Source: Taishania sp037189645
GTDB taxonomy: Bacteria; Bacteroidota; Bacteroidia; Flavobacteriales_D; Crocinitomicaceae
Reading direction: 5' to 3'
DNA length: 64,000 nucleotides
Assembly: GCA_037189645.1 (NCBI GenBank)
Contig: JBBCIY010000007.1
Location: 186,001 to 250,000 of the forward strand
The first letter of the stretch is position 1. Every line of letters begins with the position of its first letter. The notes under the pieces are model-generated. The model did not search any database and was not told where the DNA came from. It saw nothing but the letters and a program-made list of their open reading frames with translations. The position numbers and the translations under genes are program-made. This document shows positions 50,834 through 60,344 of this stretch, piece by piece.

Positions 50834-51775
50834 ATGAAATACGTTTATCTTTTTCTCATGCTGATACTGTCGGCTGCCTGTTCGGGCGAGCGGACAAAAC
50901 AGAAAAACAAGCAAAGTGACAGGATGCCGGAACCGAACATCCTTAATCTGTCTTTTGTCTACAGTGAAGGGGAAAAGATCATTTCATTCCCGGTCTGGTT
51001 CAACGATTCACTTGTCCGGGAGCGGGGAATAACTTCCATTGAACGGGTTTTTTATTACGAGTCCGGCGATTCGACGGAAAATGAATCTGAAGAAGATGTT
51101 ACTCCTGAGAAAAAGATCACTTACCTGTTTGACAAGAACGGGTTTCCAAAGGAAATGCAGGTAGGAAATTATTACGATAACCGGCTGATCAGCTCTTTAA
51201 CCGTAAAATACAGTGAATACAAACCTAAGACAGGATTCGCCAAAGTAACAATGAATGAAAAAATAAGCACGGAGGATTTCCCTTATGTAGAATTCCGGCA
51301 GCTCTCCGCTTCGAACCACCTCTACAGTTATAAGGACCTGTTCTCCAGTGACCGGCTGCTGATCATCCCGGACAGTAAAAACTGGAAACCTCTGGTTGTT
51401 GATACGTTGTGCAAGCCCGGTAAGGGCGATCTGATCGTCTGGGGTTCTTTGAAACATCCTCAAAAGATATACAGTGTTCAGAACCTGGTTGAAGAAAGTA
51501 ATGTGCGGGAATTCACCTATGAGCATGGTGTGCTGAAGCGTGTGGAATGGACGGATGACCCGTTTAAGATCCATCGTACGTTCCGCTTTAACAAAGAAGG
51601 GATCTGTACCGGTTTTGCAGATTCAACGTTCAGCATGGGCGGTTTTGTCGCTGCTGCAAATTATTTCTTCGAACTGAACAATCAATTACCCGTACAGGTC
51701 ACAAAAGAAGTAAACAGGGGAGGCGCCAAACGCATCATATTCAGGGAGTCTTTCACGTATCATTTCAACAACTAA
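50834..51775 (+). CDS. Putative lipoprotein of unknown family
   Basis: From ATG 50834 the product is 313 aa. It has a lipoprotein signal with lipobox LSAAC (Cys about residue 16), so it should be acylated and exported. The body is beta-rich with repeats of RTFRFNKEGICTGFADS, VYSEGEKIISFPVW and TYLFDKNGFPKEM type, like RHS/YD-related 'Gly-Phe-x-Lys' hairpins. I recognise no family. An ATG at 50819 is an alternative start. It converges with serS; a hairpin lies between. Confidence 0.7.
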   Translation: MKYVYLFLMLILSAACSGERTKQKNKQSDRMPEPNILNLSFVYSEGEKIISFPVWFNDSLVRERGITSIERVFYYESGDSTENESEEDVTPEKKITYLFDKNGFPKEMQVGNYYDNRLISSLTVKYSEYKPKTGFAKVTMNEKISTEDFPYVEFRQLSASNHLYSYKDLFSSDRLLIIPDSKNWKPLVVDTLCKPGKGDLIVWGSLKHPQKIYSVQNLVEESNVREFTYEHGVLKRVEWTDDPFKIHRTFRFNKEGICTGFADSTFSMGGFVAAANYFFELNNQLPVQVTKEVNRGGAKRIIFRESFTYHFNN

Positions 51776-51812
51776 ACTGGTTGCCCGTGATCTGCCAATG
51801 AAACAATAAGAC

Positions 51813-51845
51813 ACTAAAAAACTGTACCCGGATCTGAGTACAGTT
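51813..51845 (-). terminator. Terminator after serS (minus strand)
   Basis: AACTGTAC (51820-51827) pairs with GTACAGTT (51838-51845); on the minus strand a T-run follows. Confidence 0.75.
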
Positions 51846-51865
51846 CTTGATTATGTCCTGTGTAG

Positions 51866-53137
51866 TTAACCTATTTTTGAGAATCCCGTAAACGGGCGCA
51901 GCACTTCCGGAATCTCAATCCCGTCGGCGGTCTGGTGATTTTCCATCAACGAAGCCATGATCCGCGGCAAAGCCAGAGCAGATCCGTTCAATGTGTGTGC
52001 CAGCTGTGTTTTCTTATCAGCTGTTCTGAAACGCAGCTTCAGGCGGTTTGCCTGGAATGTATCAAAACGGGAAACAGAAGAAACCTCCAGCCATTTTTGC
52101 TGAGCAGCAGAATATACTTCAAAATCGTAGGTCATCGCTGCTGCAAAGCCCGTATCTCCCCCGCACAGGCGCAGGATACGAAACTGTAATCCCAACTTTT
52201 CCAGCAGTCCTTTTACGTGCTCCATCATTTCTTCCAATGCTTTTGCCGTATTGGAAGGATGCTCGATACGTACGATTTCTACTTTGTCAAACTGATGCAG
52301 ACGGTTCAGACCTCTTACATCTTTCCCGTAGGAACCTGCTTCACGCCGGAAACAAGGCGTATATCCTGTCATTTTAATGGAGAAATCTTCCGAAGGAAGG
52401 ATCACATCCCTGTATATGTTCGTGAGCGGAACCTCAGCAGTAGGAATCATGTACAATCCGTCTTCGGGGATGTGGTACATCTGCCCTTCCTTATCCGGCA
52501 GCTGCCCTGTTCCGTAACCGGACGCTTCGTTCACTACATGAGGAGCAATGTATTCCGTGTATCCCGCCTTTTCCGCTTCTGACAGGAAGAAATTGATCAG
52601 CGCGCGCTGCAGCTTCGCTCCTTTCCCTTTGTAAAACGGAAATCCTGCACCGGTCACTTTCACTCCCAATTCAAAATCAATCAAATCGTATTTTTTGGCC
52701 AGGTCCCAGTGAGGGAGGGCTTCAAAATTGTAGGCAGGTGTTGTTCCCCACTCAAAAACCGTTTCGTTATCCAGCTCATTTTTCCCTGCTTTCACCAGCT
52801 CATTCGGCACATTCGGAAGCTGGTACATCAATTGCAGGATGTCTTTATCCAACTGGTCCACCTCTGTCTTTAAAGCTGCTTCACGGTTTTTCAATTCAGC
52901 GACAGCCGTTTTGGCAGCCTCCGCTTCCTCTTTCCTGCCGTCTTTCATCAACAGGCCAATGTTTTTGGAATACGCATTCATTTCCGACAGAATCGAATCC
53001 AGCTCAGATTTTCCTTTTCTCCACTGCTCGTCTTTTTCCAATAATTCATGGATGACCGGCGCAGCATCAAAATGTCTTTTCTTTAATCCTTCAATAATTG
53101 CTTCTTTCTCGGTACGAATACGTGTAATCTCTAACAT
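51866..53137 (-). CDS. serS: Seryl-tRNA synthetase
   Basis: The 423-aa class II synthetase has the long N-terminal coiled-coil arm (about 30-105) that grips tRNA-Ser, motif 2 (CFRREAGSYGKDVRGLNRLH) and motif 3 (GSALALPRIMASLMENHQ). TAEVPLTNIYRDVI and the SSVSRFDTFQANRLKLRFR block are diagnostic for serine. A promoter box ends 21 bases before the start. Confidence 0.98.
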   Translation of the reverse strand: MLEITRIRTEKEAIIEGLKKRHFDAAPVIHELLEKDEQWRKGKSELDSILSEMNAYSKNIGLLMKDGRKEEAEAAKTAVAELKNREAALKTEVDQLDKDILQLMYQLPNVPNELVKAGKNELDNETVFEWGTTPAYNFEALPHWDLAKKYDLIDFELGVKVTGAGFPFYKGKGAKLQRALINFFLSEAEKAGYTEYIAPHVVNEASGYGTGQLPDKEGQMYHIPEDGLYMIPTAEVPLTNIYRDVILPSEDFSIKMTGYTPCFRREAGSYGKDVRGLNRLHQFDKVEIVRIEHPSNTAKALEEMMEHVKGLLEKLGLQFRILRLCGGDTGFAAAMTYDFEVYSAAQQKWLEVSSVSRFDTFQANRLKLRFRTADKKTQLAHTLNGSALALPRIMASLMENHQTADGIEIPEVLRPFTGFSKIG

Positions 53138-53158
53138 AATGTTCTAATTTATCGGGAG

Positions 53159-53166
53159 CAAAATTA
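53159..53166 (-). promoter_or_regulatory. -7 promoter element (TAATTTTG) of serS
   Basis: Exact TAnnTTTG match on the minus strand, 21 bases before the serS ATG. Confidence 0.45.
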
Positions 53167-53169
53167 AGT

Positions 53170-53224
53170 ATAAAAAGAAAAAGAGCACTGTAATCAGGTG
53201 AATTAATTCTGATTGCAATGCTCT
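53170..53224 (-). terminator. Terminator after the small gene at 53249
   Basis: 15-base arms (53182-53196 and 53210-53224, two mismatches) form a hairpin, followed on the minus strand by TTTTTCTTTTTAT. It overlaps the region upstream of serS. Confidence 0.65.
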
Positions 53225-53248
53225 TCTTCTAAAAATCTTAAAAAGAGG

Positions 53249-53458
53249 TTATTTCTCTGCTACACTGACTCTCTTGCTTTCGAATGCTTTTTTAATAATA
53301 ACCGGATAAGTTGCTCCAAATTCGATGATGCACCATTCCCGAAATTTCCTCACCTCATCCGCATCAGTTATCCATTTCAGTGCTTTGTTCAATTCTTTTT
53401 GAAACAAAAAAGCATCAAAACTTACCTTTTTAAGGATTTTCTTTGTGAGTTCTAACAT
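53249..53458 (-). CDS. Small uncharacterised protein, mostly helical
   Basis: The 69-aa product (MLELTKKILKKVSFDAFLFQ...) is predicted to be three short helices and ends KRVSVAEK. It has no signal peptide or known motif. The steady mix of basic and hydrophobic residues, a plausible start and an own terminator argue for a real gene. I recall similar small proteins in Flavobacteriia, without a function. Its neighbours give no clue. Confidence 0.7.
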   Translation of the reverse strand: MLELTKKILKKVSFDAFLFQKELNKALKWITDADEVRKFREWCIIEFGATYPVIIKKAFESKRVSVAEK

Positions 53459-53590
53459 AACTTTTCTGGTTTTAGTTTGACTGACCCTAAATTAGAAAAA
53501 AAACAGAAAATCCGGAAAAAATAAATGTTAAAATGTTTTATCCCAATCGTAAGGCATTGGTAATAATCGCTTAAACTTACCTGTCCGTTA

Positions 53591-53626
53591 AAAATAAGCC
53601 GGGACGCGAAAAAATCACATCCCGGC
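53591..53626 (-). terminator. Terminator after the TonB-dependent receptor gene
   Basis: GCCGGGA (53598-53604) pairs with TCCCGGC (53620-53626), followed on the minus strand by TTATTTTT. Confidence 0.8.
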
Positions 53627-53648
53627 CTACCGTTCTTTTTTATGCTGT

Positions 53649-56543
53649 TTAGAAGTTATATCCTACTTTCAGGGATGTTGTTGTTCCAATGGTCAATCGT
53701 GAAAAATACTGATCCTGCGCATTGTACGATTTGAATACTTCTTCTTTTCTATCATTCAGCAGATTGGAGATTTTCAAACCAACATTCCAGTTTCCGTTCT
53801 TCCCGAACTTTTTATTGGCATTGAAATTCAAGCTGTGGAAAGGCACTGTATACACGTCCGGACGGTCAACCATACCGACATATACCAGTGTTGACCCCTG
53901 CACGTTGTAGAAAATACCTACTTCCAGCCCTTTCCAGAATCCATTTTCTCCTCCGTTGTAAGAAAATCCTGCGTTTACCACATAAGGAGCCTGCCCGGCC
54001 ATTTTGCGGTAATCTTTGATCACTTCTCCGTCACGCGCGTTGGCGATACGGCTTTGCTTTTCCGTTTCACTGAACTGGATCCTTGAATCTGTCACTGTTA
54101 CATTGGTGATCAGGGCGAAGTCTTTCGCTTTTTCAGAGATGAATCCAAGCCCTAAACGGATTTCTACCTCGCCACCAAGAACCTGTCCGTCCCCTACGTT
54201 ACGCGGCTGGAATGATCCTGCCTGGGAAGAGTACTGAACAATCTCAATCGGGTTGAAGAATTTTTTGTAGAACGCACTCACGGAAATCGTCTGATCCATC
54301 GTCGGGAAAATTTCCCATCTCAGGTCAAAGTTGTGAATGTCAGTGCTTCTGAGATTCCCGTCCCAGTAAACGGTTCCGGTACCATTGTCCTCGTCTCTGA
54401 ACAAACCACCGATAAACGTTCTTCCTGTCAACGGGTCCACGATTTCTGCATACGACATCTCTTTGAATGAAGGGCGGGCGATCGTTTTTCCGTATGCCAG
54501 ACGTACATTCTGCTTTTCTGTCGCTGCAAATACAAGGTTCAGTGACGGAAACAATCCAAGATCATTGAGTACGATGTCGTTGTTCAGGATGTTATACCCC
54601 ATCTGGTCTCTACCGGTATAGCGCTGCACATAATTTTCCGCTCTCAGGCCGATCACCGCTTTCAGACGTTTCACCGGGCTGATTTGCGCGGATACAAATC
54701 CGGAGGTATTCTGCACGGAAGACGTGAACTGGTTCGGGTTATTCGGCAAGAACGTCGGCTCTATGGTCGTTCCTTTTGAAATATCACCGTTGTACGGCCA
54801 TAAGTTTTCAGGAGCGAACAATTCATCGGGATCTCCTGTCAAATGAATGTTTCTCACATTGATCATAAATGTCCGGATGTTAAAATCACGCTCTTTGAAC
54901 GTGTGTCCTCCACCGAATTTCAGCTCTCCCTTATTTCCGAACGCGTTGAATTTCCATGTAGCGTCCGCTTTTCCTGCCAGGTTGATTTCCTTCAGGTCTC
55001 TCCAGATACGCTCCGGGAATCCGGATTCCGTACCGATGGAAACACCGGCGGTCTGGGTTCTGTATCTTGTAAAACGTACATCCGGATCGTCAATAGTAGA
55101 ATACGTCGGGGATAATTTCCATTCCATTTCCCACCGGGAATTTTTTCCTACTTCATGTTTTCCCATCAGCTGAGCATTCGTCATCCCTCTCTGGCTGTAT
55201 TCCAGGTTGTGCTGGTAAGCGGAAAAAACAGAACCCTGGTCGTTCCCCTCGTAATCAAAAATCCCGGATTTGGATTCTCCGTTCTGTAAGTGTAAAATGT
55301 TGAATGTATATTTTGATTTCAGTGTCTTAAAACCTACTCCCGCCATTGCGCTCAGCATGACACTATTCACACCGAATGATCCTTTCTGAAACTCACGCAT
55401 GTCCATTTCATAGATGGTCGGGTCAGGTCTTAAACCATACCTGCCGTATTCGGCGTCTTTATAAAACTCTGTATTGTTGCTGTACGATAACATGAAGTTA
55501 TACCCGACAGCGCTTTTTTCCAGTTTTTTCTGGTCTCCGTATGAAAAGCTCAGTCCGAAATCCATCAGGCTCATTTGCTGCATTGCGCCCATGTTCGGGT
55601 TGAACCGGCTCAGAACGTCCTTGTAGCGGGTTGCGTCTTCACCATTGGGATTACCGATGATTTTTGCATAGAAAGGAATATTGTCTTCAGCGGGAATCGT
55701 GCGCAGGCCATTATCAAAGCCAAGGAAATCCGTTTTGCTTCTCGATTGCGTCAGGTAATCACCGTTAAAGTGGTAATTCGGGTTGTATCCCAGGCTTAAA
55801 GAAACGCTTCCCTGACGTTCATCCGGGAAATTTTTCAAAGAAATATCGACCACACCACCGGCAAAATCAGCAGGCAGGTCCGCGATAAATGACTTGTTGA
55901 CAATCATGTTCTCAATGATGCTGGTCGGGAAAATGTCCATCTGCAATGTATTCCTGTCAGGATCTAATCCCGGAATGTCCATTCCATTCATAACCGTTTT
56001 ATTGTAACGGTCACCGATTCCCCGGATAAACACATATTTTCCATTTGCCACAGAAACACCGGGTACACGTGTCATCGCGCCTGCGGCATCAGAATCCCCG
56101 ATCTTCTTAAAGCTTGCGGCAGAGATCCCGTCAATGGCATTCGGCGCTTTCTGCTTTAAAACCAGGACCGCTACATCTGTATCAACTCTCCTGGTAGCGC
56201 TGACAACGACCTCGCCTACTTCCGTAACAAGCTCTCCCATTCTTACCACAGGAAGCACGTTGACCTGGTTTGGCTTTACCTCTACGTCGGTCATGCGCAG
56301 GGTATCGTAAAATAATGAAGAAAAAACCAGCTCATACTTACCTGGCTCTACCGATAGCTCATATTTTCCATCCAGGTCGGAAATACAACCTGATTTTGTG
56401 CCGGCCAGAGAAATACGGACACCTGTTGCCGCATCACCTGTAGCAGATTCGATAACAGCGCCCCTGATAGAACCGTTCTGGGCAATGGATAAAGAAGCAA
56501 TTGAGATGAATGAAAAAGAAGAAAATAATACTTTGAGTTTCAT
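53649..56543 (-). CDS. TonB-dependent receptor
   Basis: The 964-aa outer-membrane receptor has a signal peptide, a carboxypeptidase-regulatory-like domain (about 25-105: GSIRGAVIESATGDAATGVR, CISDLDGKYELSVEPGKYEL), a plug (about 125-255 with NAIDGISAASFKKIGDSDAA and VFIRGIGDRYNKTVMNGMDI) and a 22-strand barrel ending VGYNF. No SusD gene is next to it. It lies downstream of a beta-helix lipoprotein gene and near a divergent Na/Pi cotransporter, which suggests transport of phosphate or a phosphorylated compound; the substrate is inference. Confidence 0.93.
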   Translation of the reverse strand: MKLKVLFSSFSFISIASLSIAQNGSIRGAVIESATGDAATGVRISLAGTKSGCISDLDGKYELSVEPGKYELVFSSLFYDTLRMTDVEVKPNQVNVLPVVRMGELVTEVGEVVVSATRRVDTDVAVLVLKQKAPNAIDGISAASFKKIGDSDAAGAMTRVPGVSVANGKYVFIRGIGDRYNKTVMNGMDIPGLDPDRNTLQMDIFPTSIIENMIVNKSFIADLPADFAGGVVDISLKNFPDERQGSVSLSLGYNPNYHFNGDYLTQSRSKTDFLGFDNGLRTIPAEDNIPFYAKIIGNPNGEDATRYKDVLSRFNPNMGAMQQMSLMDFGLSFSYGDQKKLEKSAVGYNFMLSYSNNTEFYKDAEYGRYGLRPDPTIYEMDMREFQKGSFGVNSVMLSAMAGVGFKTLKSKYTFNILHLQNGESKSGIFDYEGNDQGSVFSAYQHNLEYSQRGMTNAQLMGKHEVGKNSRWEMEWKLSPTYSTIDDPDVRFTRYRTQTAGVSIGTESGFPERIWRDLKEINLAGKADATWKFNAFGNKGELKFGGGHTFKERDFNIRTFMINVRNIHLTGDPDELFAPENLWPYNGDISKGTTIEPTFLPNNPNQFTSSVQNTSGFVSAQISPVKRLKAVIGLRAENYVQRYTGRDQMGYNILNNDIVLNDLGLFPSLNLVFAATEKQNVRLAYGKTIARPSFKEMSYAEIVDPLTGRTFIGGLFRDEDNGTGTVYWDGNLRSTDIHNFDLRWEIFPTMDQTISVSAFYKKFFNPIEIVQYSSQAGSFQPRNVGDGQVLGGEVEIRLGLGFISEKAKDFALITNVTVTDSRIQFSETEKQSRIANARDGEVIKDYRKMAGQAPYVVNAGFSYNGGENGFWKGLEVGIFYNVQGSTLVYVGMVDRPDVYTVPFHSLNFNANKKFGKNGNWNVGLKISNLLNDRKEEVFKSYNAQDQYFSRLTIGTTTSLKVGYNF

Positions 56544-56584
56544 AACTGTCTATTCTTTGTAGTTCAAAAAAGAATTCTAAAAAC

Positions 56585-56620
56585 GACTTAAACCCGCAGC
56601 GGTTACTGCGAGTTTAAGTC
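56585..56620 (-). terminator. Intercistronic hairpin between the beta-helix lipoprotein and TonB receptor genes
   Basis: GACTTAAAC (56585-56593) pairs with GTTTAAGTC (56612-56620), with an inner CGCAG/CTGCG stem and a T-run on the minus strand. As a partial terminator it would give more lipoprotein than receptor mRNA. Confidence 0.65.
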
Positions 56621-56655
56621 AATTATTTATTTGTCTATTTTTTGCCTGTGGGTCA

Positions 56656-57945
56656 TTAGAAGTTCAATTGTCCGGCAACAGCAGCCCAAGACCATCCAGA
56701 GAAAGCAGATACTGTTGCTCCTACTGTATTGGCACCCTGGCTTACACTTGTAGCATGCGCATCTGTTCCGTTAAGGAAAATTGCGTTCAATGCCACACCT
56801 GAAGCTGGAGTCACCTGAAGATTCTGGAATACCAGGTCTCCGTTCGCGAAGTTATCCTGAGTAGCTGTTCCTGACAGTGCGAAGTCACCTTTTCCTGCTG
56901 TAGCCGGATCCGGGAAGTTAAAGAAATAGATGTTTGAGAATGTTCCTCTTGCTCCGTCTCTGAAATCACCCATTTCTGAATCAGCAGAACCTTTAACTGT
57001 ACCGTTTTTCACAGTGTGTCCAGCCAGGAATGCTCCTTCCGGTCCGTCAATTTCCAATGCGTGGTCTGTCGGGTTTGATCCAGGCACACAGATCACTACG
57101 AAGTTATCCAATGTTCCTGACCAAGCCTGGTCTGTATCAATCGCATCGTCACTAGCATTCCAAACAACAGCGTTTGTTACGTTCACTGATCCTCCGAACC
57201 ACTCGATACCATCATCCTGGTTACCGATCACTTCCACGTTTTCGATCACTGTTCCGTTACCAACACCACCTAATGTCAACCCGTTGATCTCGTTACCTTC
57301 TCCGATGTTTGCTCCACCGTGACGGATAGAGATGTATTTGATCACTCCTGAGTTATCAGCAACGTTTGTTCCTCCGTACAATCCGTTCGGATCAGAAGCA
57401 GGGATTCCTTCGATCTGTGCAGTTTCAGCGTCAGCAGAGATAGGAGCATAACCCAAAACGATCACACCACCCCACAATCCGTTCATTGTAGGATCCAGGT
57501 TCGGGCTAGCGATCTGTCCTGGCTGGATTTCATCTGCAATTGATGTAAATATGATTGGCTGAGAAGCTGTTCCTTCAGCATTCAGTTTAGCACCTCTGGC
57601 AATGATCAACGCTGTAGCATTTGCTCCTGTTCCGGCTTCACCTTTTACGATAACACCTGGCTGGATTGTCAAAGTAGCACCATTAGTTACAGCGATACGG
57701 CTTGTCAACACATAAATCTTACCTGTTTCCCATGTTGTGTTTGAAGTAATGTTTGAGCTTACATAAACTGTCGACTCGTCTTCATCTGGAGTATTGTACT
57801 TACAAGACCCATCATCTTTTTTTGCTTTTGAGTCGTAGTTAATTGCAGCAGCATCTGTACAACCCTCTTTTTTACATGATACAGCTGTCATAGTAAGTGC
57901 TGCACCTAGTAACAACGTTCCGATTTTCATTTTTGTCGTCTTCAT
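56656..57945 (-). CDS. Surface lipoprotein with right-handed beta-helix, TonB receptor partner
   Basis: The 429-aa protein has a lipobox (TAVSC, Cys24), then the motif GCTDAAAINYDSKAKKDDGSC found in many Bacteroidota exoproteins. The rest is a parallel beta-helix: LTIQPGVIVKGEAGTG, LNAEGTASQPIIFTS, ISIRHGGANIGEGNEINGLT, VEVIGNQDDGIEWFGGSVNV and similar turns. It lacks a recognisable enzyme centre. It precedes the TonB receptor (112 bases, hairpin in between) and could act as its surface binding partner. ATG 57930 is an alternative start. Confidence 0.8.
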   Translation of the reverse strand: MKTTKMKIGTLLLGAALTMTAVSCKKEGCTDAAAINYDSKAKKDDGSCKYNTPDEDESTVYVSSNITSNTTWETGKIYVLTSRIAVTNGATLTIQPGVIVKGEAGTGANATALIIARGAKLNAEGTASQPIIFTSIADEIQPGQIASPNLDPTMNGLWGGVIVLGYAPISADAETAQIEGIPASDPNGLYGGTNVADNSGVIKYISIRHGGANIGEGNEINGLTLGGVGNGTVIENVEVIGNQDDGIEWFGGSVNVTNAVVWNASDDAIDTDQAWSGTLDNFVVICVPGSNPTDHALEIDGPEGAFLAGHTVKNGTVKGSADSEMGDFRDGARGTFSNIYFFNFPDPATAGKGDFALSGTATQDNFANGDLVFQNLQVTPASGVALNAIFLNGTDAHATSVSQGANTVGATVSAFSGWSWAAVAGQLNF

Positions 57946-58100
57946 TTTTTTACTTTTTTTCGTTGGTGCAAAGTTGAAGCAACATCCCCAGAAAGGTGTT
58001 TTCTATAATTTATTTGTAAGTAAAATTTCTATTAACAAAATCGGTTTACCAAAAAGTTGATTCTTCCGGAACCTGCTGTATTTCCGACATTTTCAAGAAA

Positions 58101-58118
58101 GTTAATGTTAACTTAACA
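58101..58118 (+). promoter_or_regulatory. Candidate operator GTTAATGTTAACTTAAC upstream of the Na/Pi cotransporter
   Basis: The run of three TTAAC-like repeats with an inner GTTAAC palindrome lies 31-48 bases before the -7 box, the normal place for an activator. Response regulators of the PhoB/PhoP type bind TTAACA-like repeats in other bacteria. No regulator gene is in the window, so assignment is tentative. Confidence 0.35.
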
Positions 58119-58149
58119 TCGTTTCAGGCGCTAAAAATCAACAGGTCCA

Positions 58150-58157
58150 TAAATTTG
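58150..58157 (+). promoter_or_regulatory. -7 promoter element (TAAATTTG) of the Na/Pi cotransporter gene
   Basis: Exact TAnnTTTG match ending 17 bases before ATG 58175. Confidence 0.5.
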
Positions 58158-58174
58158 TTTAAAAATTCGTGCGG

Positions 58175-60280
58175 ATGTTTTTTAAAATGCCTTTGAGGTC
58201 GGTCCTTTTCTTCTTATTTCTCGTCTTTTTTGCCTCGATCAATGCACAGGAACAAACAGCTACATCATACACTGCATTTTCGCCGGATGATTTTGTAAAT
58301 GTTACCTCTGTTTCCAAGGAAAAGGGATTCAAAGTAAAATGGGGAATCAGCTATAGTGCCTATGAGCGCTTAAAAGGCAACAGCACGATTGTGATCCGCT
58401 ATGCCGAGAAAAGTGCTGTTAAGGCCCATTCCGATGCCTGGCAGCAAATCAAGGATATTCCGCTCGAATCTACCTGTTATCTGGTAGACGGGCTGACGGA
58501 TAATGAAGATTACCTTTTCTCTGTTGGTGTAACGGATGGCAATGATACTACCTGGTCGGAAAGTTACCCTGCCAGGACAAAGCTTCCCTGGGGGCTCTTT
58601 AAAATTATCGTGCTGATCGGTTCGCTCGGGCTGTTCATTTACGGGATGAAAGTAATGAGCGAAGGGCTGCAGCAGGTGCTCGGCTCAAAGCTGCGGAACC
58701 AGATGGGATCCATCGCTTCCAACCAGTTGAAGGGCGTTCTTACAGGTTTCAGCATTGCGTCGATCATCCAATCGTCTACCGTTACCACCGTTATGACGGT
58801 ATCATTTGTGAACGCGGGAATTCTTACGCTGATCCAGGCTGCCGGGGTGATCATGGGGGCCAATATCGGGACAACGGTAAAAGCGTGGCTCATTAACCTG
58901 CTTGCTTTTGAAATCGACCTGTCTGCTTACGCGTTGTTCATTCTGGCCATTGCCGCCCCGCTTCTGTTCTTTGGAAAAAAACGATGGAAACCCTGGCTGA
59001 ATTCCATTTTCGGCTTTGTATTCCTGTTCATGGGGCTGGGATTCATGGTGGAATCTATCCCCCAGTCGATTGAAGAGATCCCGTTCATCCATTACCTGCT
59101 TTCGCTGAAAGACATACCTGTAGCTGGTGTGCTGCTGTTTGTGCTGATCGGCGGAATCATTACCATTGTTACGCAATCCTCCTCTGCTACAATGGCGTTG
59201 ACGATGGTGTTTGTGAGCGGTGGATTGCTGCCCTTCGATGTGGCAATCGCGATGATCCTGGGAGCAAATGTCGGTTCGGTCGTTGCGGTCGAAATGGCTT
59301 CCGCAGCCGGGAATGTTCACGCGAAACGCACCGCACGTATCAATACTTTATTCAATCTTGCCGGGTTTACCTGGGCGATTCTGTTGTTCCCGTTCATTCT
59401 CAGCGGGATCCAGTGGTTCATGACCAGCACCGGATGGGGTGATCCTGTCAACGACTCTACGGATTATGCCAATTCAGGACTGGCATTGTTTCACACTGTA
59501 TTCAACCTGTTGAACACGTTGTTGTTCATCGGCTTCATTCCGCAATTGGTGAAATGGTCTGAAAAAACGGTCAAATCAAAAGGTAAATCGGATGAAATGT
59601 TCCACCTGGAATTCATTGGTACCGGGATCCTGAACACTGCTGACCTTTCTATTCTTGAAGCGAAGAAGGAAATCGCAAAGTTCGGACTTCTGACAGAAAG
59701 AATGTCCAGGATGACACGATCGCTCCTGTTTGAGAAAAATCCCAAGCAGTTTGAAAAGATCTTAAACCGCATCGAAAAGTATGAAGAAATTACGGATAAG
59801 ATCGAGATTGAAGTAGTAAAATACCTCAACAAACTGGCGGAAGGAGATTTAACCGGCCATACTGCCGTGCGCATCCGGGGAATGAACAGCATGGTGAATG
59901 ACCTGGAGCGGATCGGAGACATTTTCTACCAGATGTCGAAGACTATAGAGCGTAAAACGGAAGAAAAACTGTGGTTTACCCCGGAGCAACGCAACAACAT
60001 CGGGAAAATGTTCGATGCGGTGGACGAAGCGCTGGCGATCATGTGTGAGAACCTGAATGCCCACCAGGACAGGGTTATACTGGACAAAGCGAATGAGGCA
60101 GAACGCAAGATCAATACGAAACGTAATGAGCTGAGAAAGGATTACCTGGAAAGCCTGTCCAACCTGAGCGTGGATGCCAACTTCAAAAGCGGGATGATCT
60201 ACAACGATCTGTTTTCCTCCCTGGAAAAGGTCGGAGACCATATCATTAACGTATCGGAAGCGATTGTAGGGAAAGTATAA
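58175..60280 (+). CDS. Na/Pi cotransporter family protein with PhoU-like domain
   Basis: From ATG 58175 the protein is 701 aa (a GTG at 58169 adds two). It has a signal peptide (FFLFLVFFASINAQ), an Ig/fibronectin-like extracytoplasmic domain (about 25-145), the NptA/Na-Pi type II core with the paired motifs IIQSSTVTTVMTVSFV (about 198) and VTQSSSATMALTMVFV (about 330), and a C-terminal PhoU-like helical bundle (about 500-695). The QSS pairs bind phosphate and sodium. The PhoU part may sense phosphate or restrain uptake. The N-terminal extracytoplasmic domain is an unusual addition. Confidence 0.92.
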   Translation: MFFKMPLRSVLFFLFLVFFASINAQEQTATSYTAFSPDDFVNVTSVSKEKGFKVKWGISYSAYERLKGNSTIVIRYAEKSAVKAHSDAWQQIKDIPLESTCYLVDGLTDNEDYLFSVGVTDGNDTTWSESYPARTKLPWGLFKIIVLIGSLGLFIYGMKVMSEGLQQVLGSKLRNQMGSIASNQLKGVLTGFSIASIIQSSTVTTVMTVSFVNAGILTLIQAAGVIMGANIGTTVKAWLINLLAFEIDLSAYALFILAIAAPLLFFGKKRWKPWLNSIFGFVFLFMGLGFMVESIPQSIEEIPFIHYLLSLKDIPVAGVLLFVLIGGIITIVTQSSSATMALTMVFVSGGLLPFDVAIAMILGANVGSVVAVEMASAAGNVHAKRTARINTLFNLAGFTWAILLFPFILSGIQWFMTSTGWGDPVNDSTDYANSGLALFHTVFNLLNTLLFIGFIPQLVKWSEKTVKSKGKSDEMFHLEFIGTGILNTADLSILEAKKEIAKFGLLTERMSRMTRSLLFEKNPKQFEKILNRIEKYEEITDKIEIEVVKYLNKLAEGDLTGHTAVRIRGMNSMVNDLERIGDIFYQMSKTIERKTEEKLWFTPEQRNNIGKMFDAVDEALAIMCENLNAHQDRVILDKANEAERKINTKRNELRKDYLESLSNLSVDANFKSGMIYNDLFSSLEKVGDHIINVSEAIVGKV

Positions 60281-60289
60281 ATGAATGGA

Positions 60290-60332
60290 CAATGTAAAAT
60301 GAATCAATTGTCAATTTACACGCTTTACATTG
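60290..60332 (+). terminator. Weak inverted repeat after the Na/Pi cotransporter gene
   Basis: CAATGTAAA (60290-60298) pairs with TTTACATTG (60324-60332) around an AT-rich loop. It could serve both convergent genes; the T-run is poor. Confidence 0.4.
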
Positions 60333-60344
60333 AAAATCAGAATT

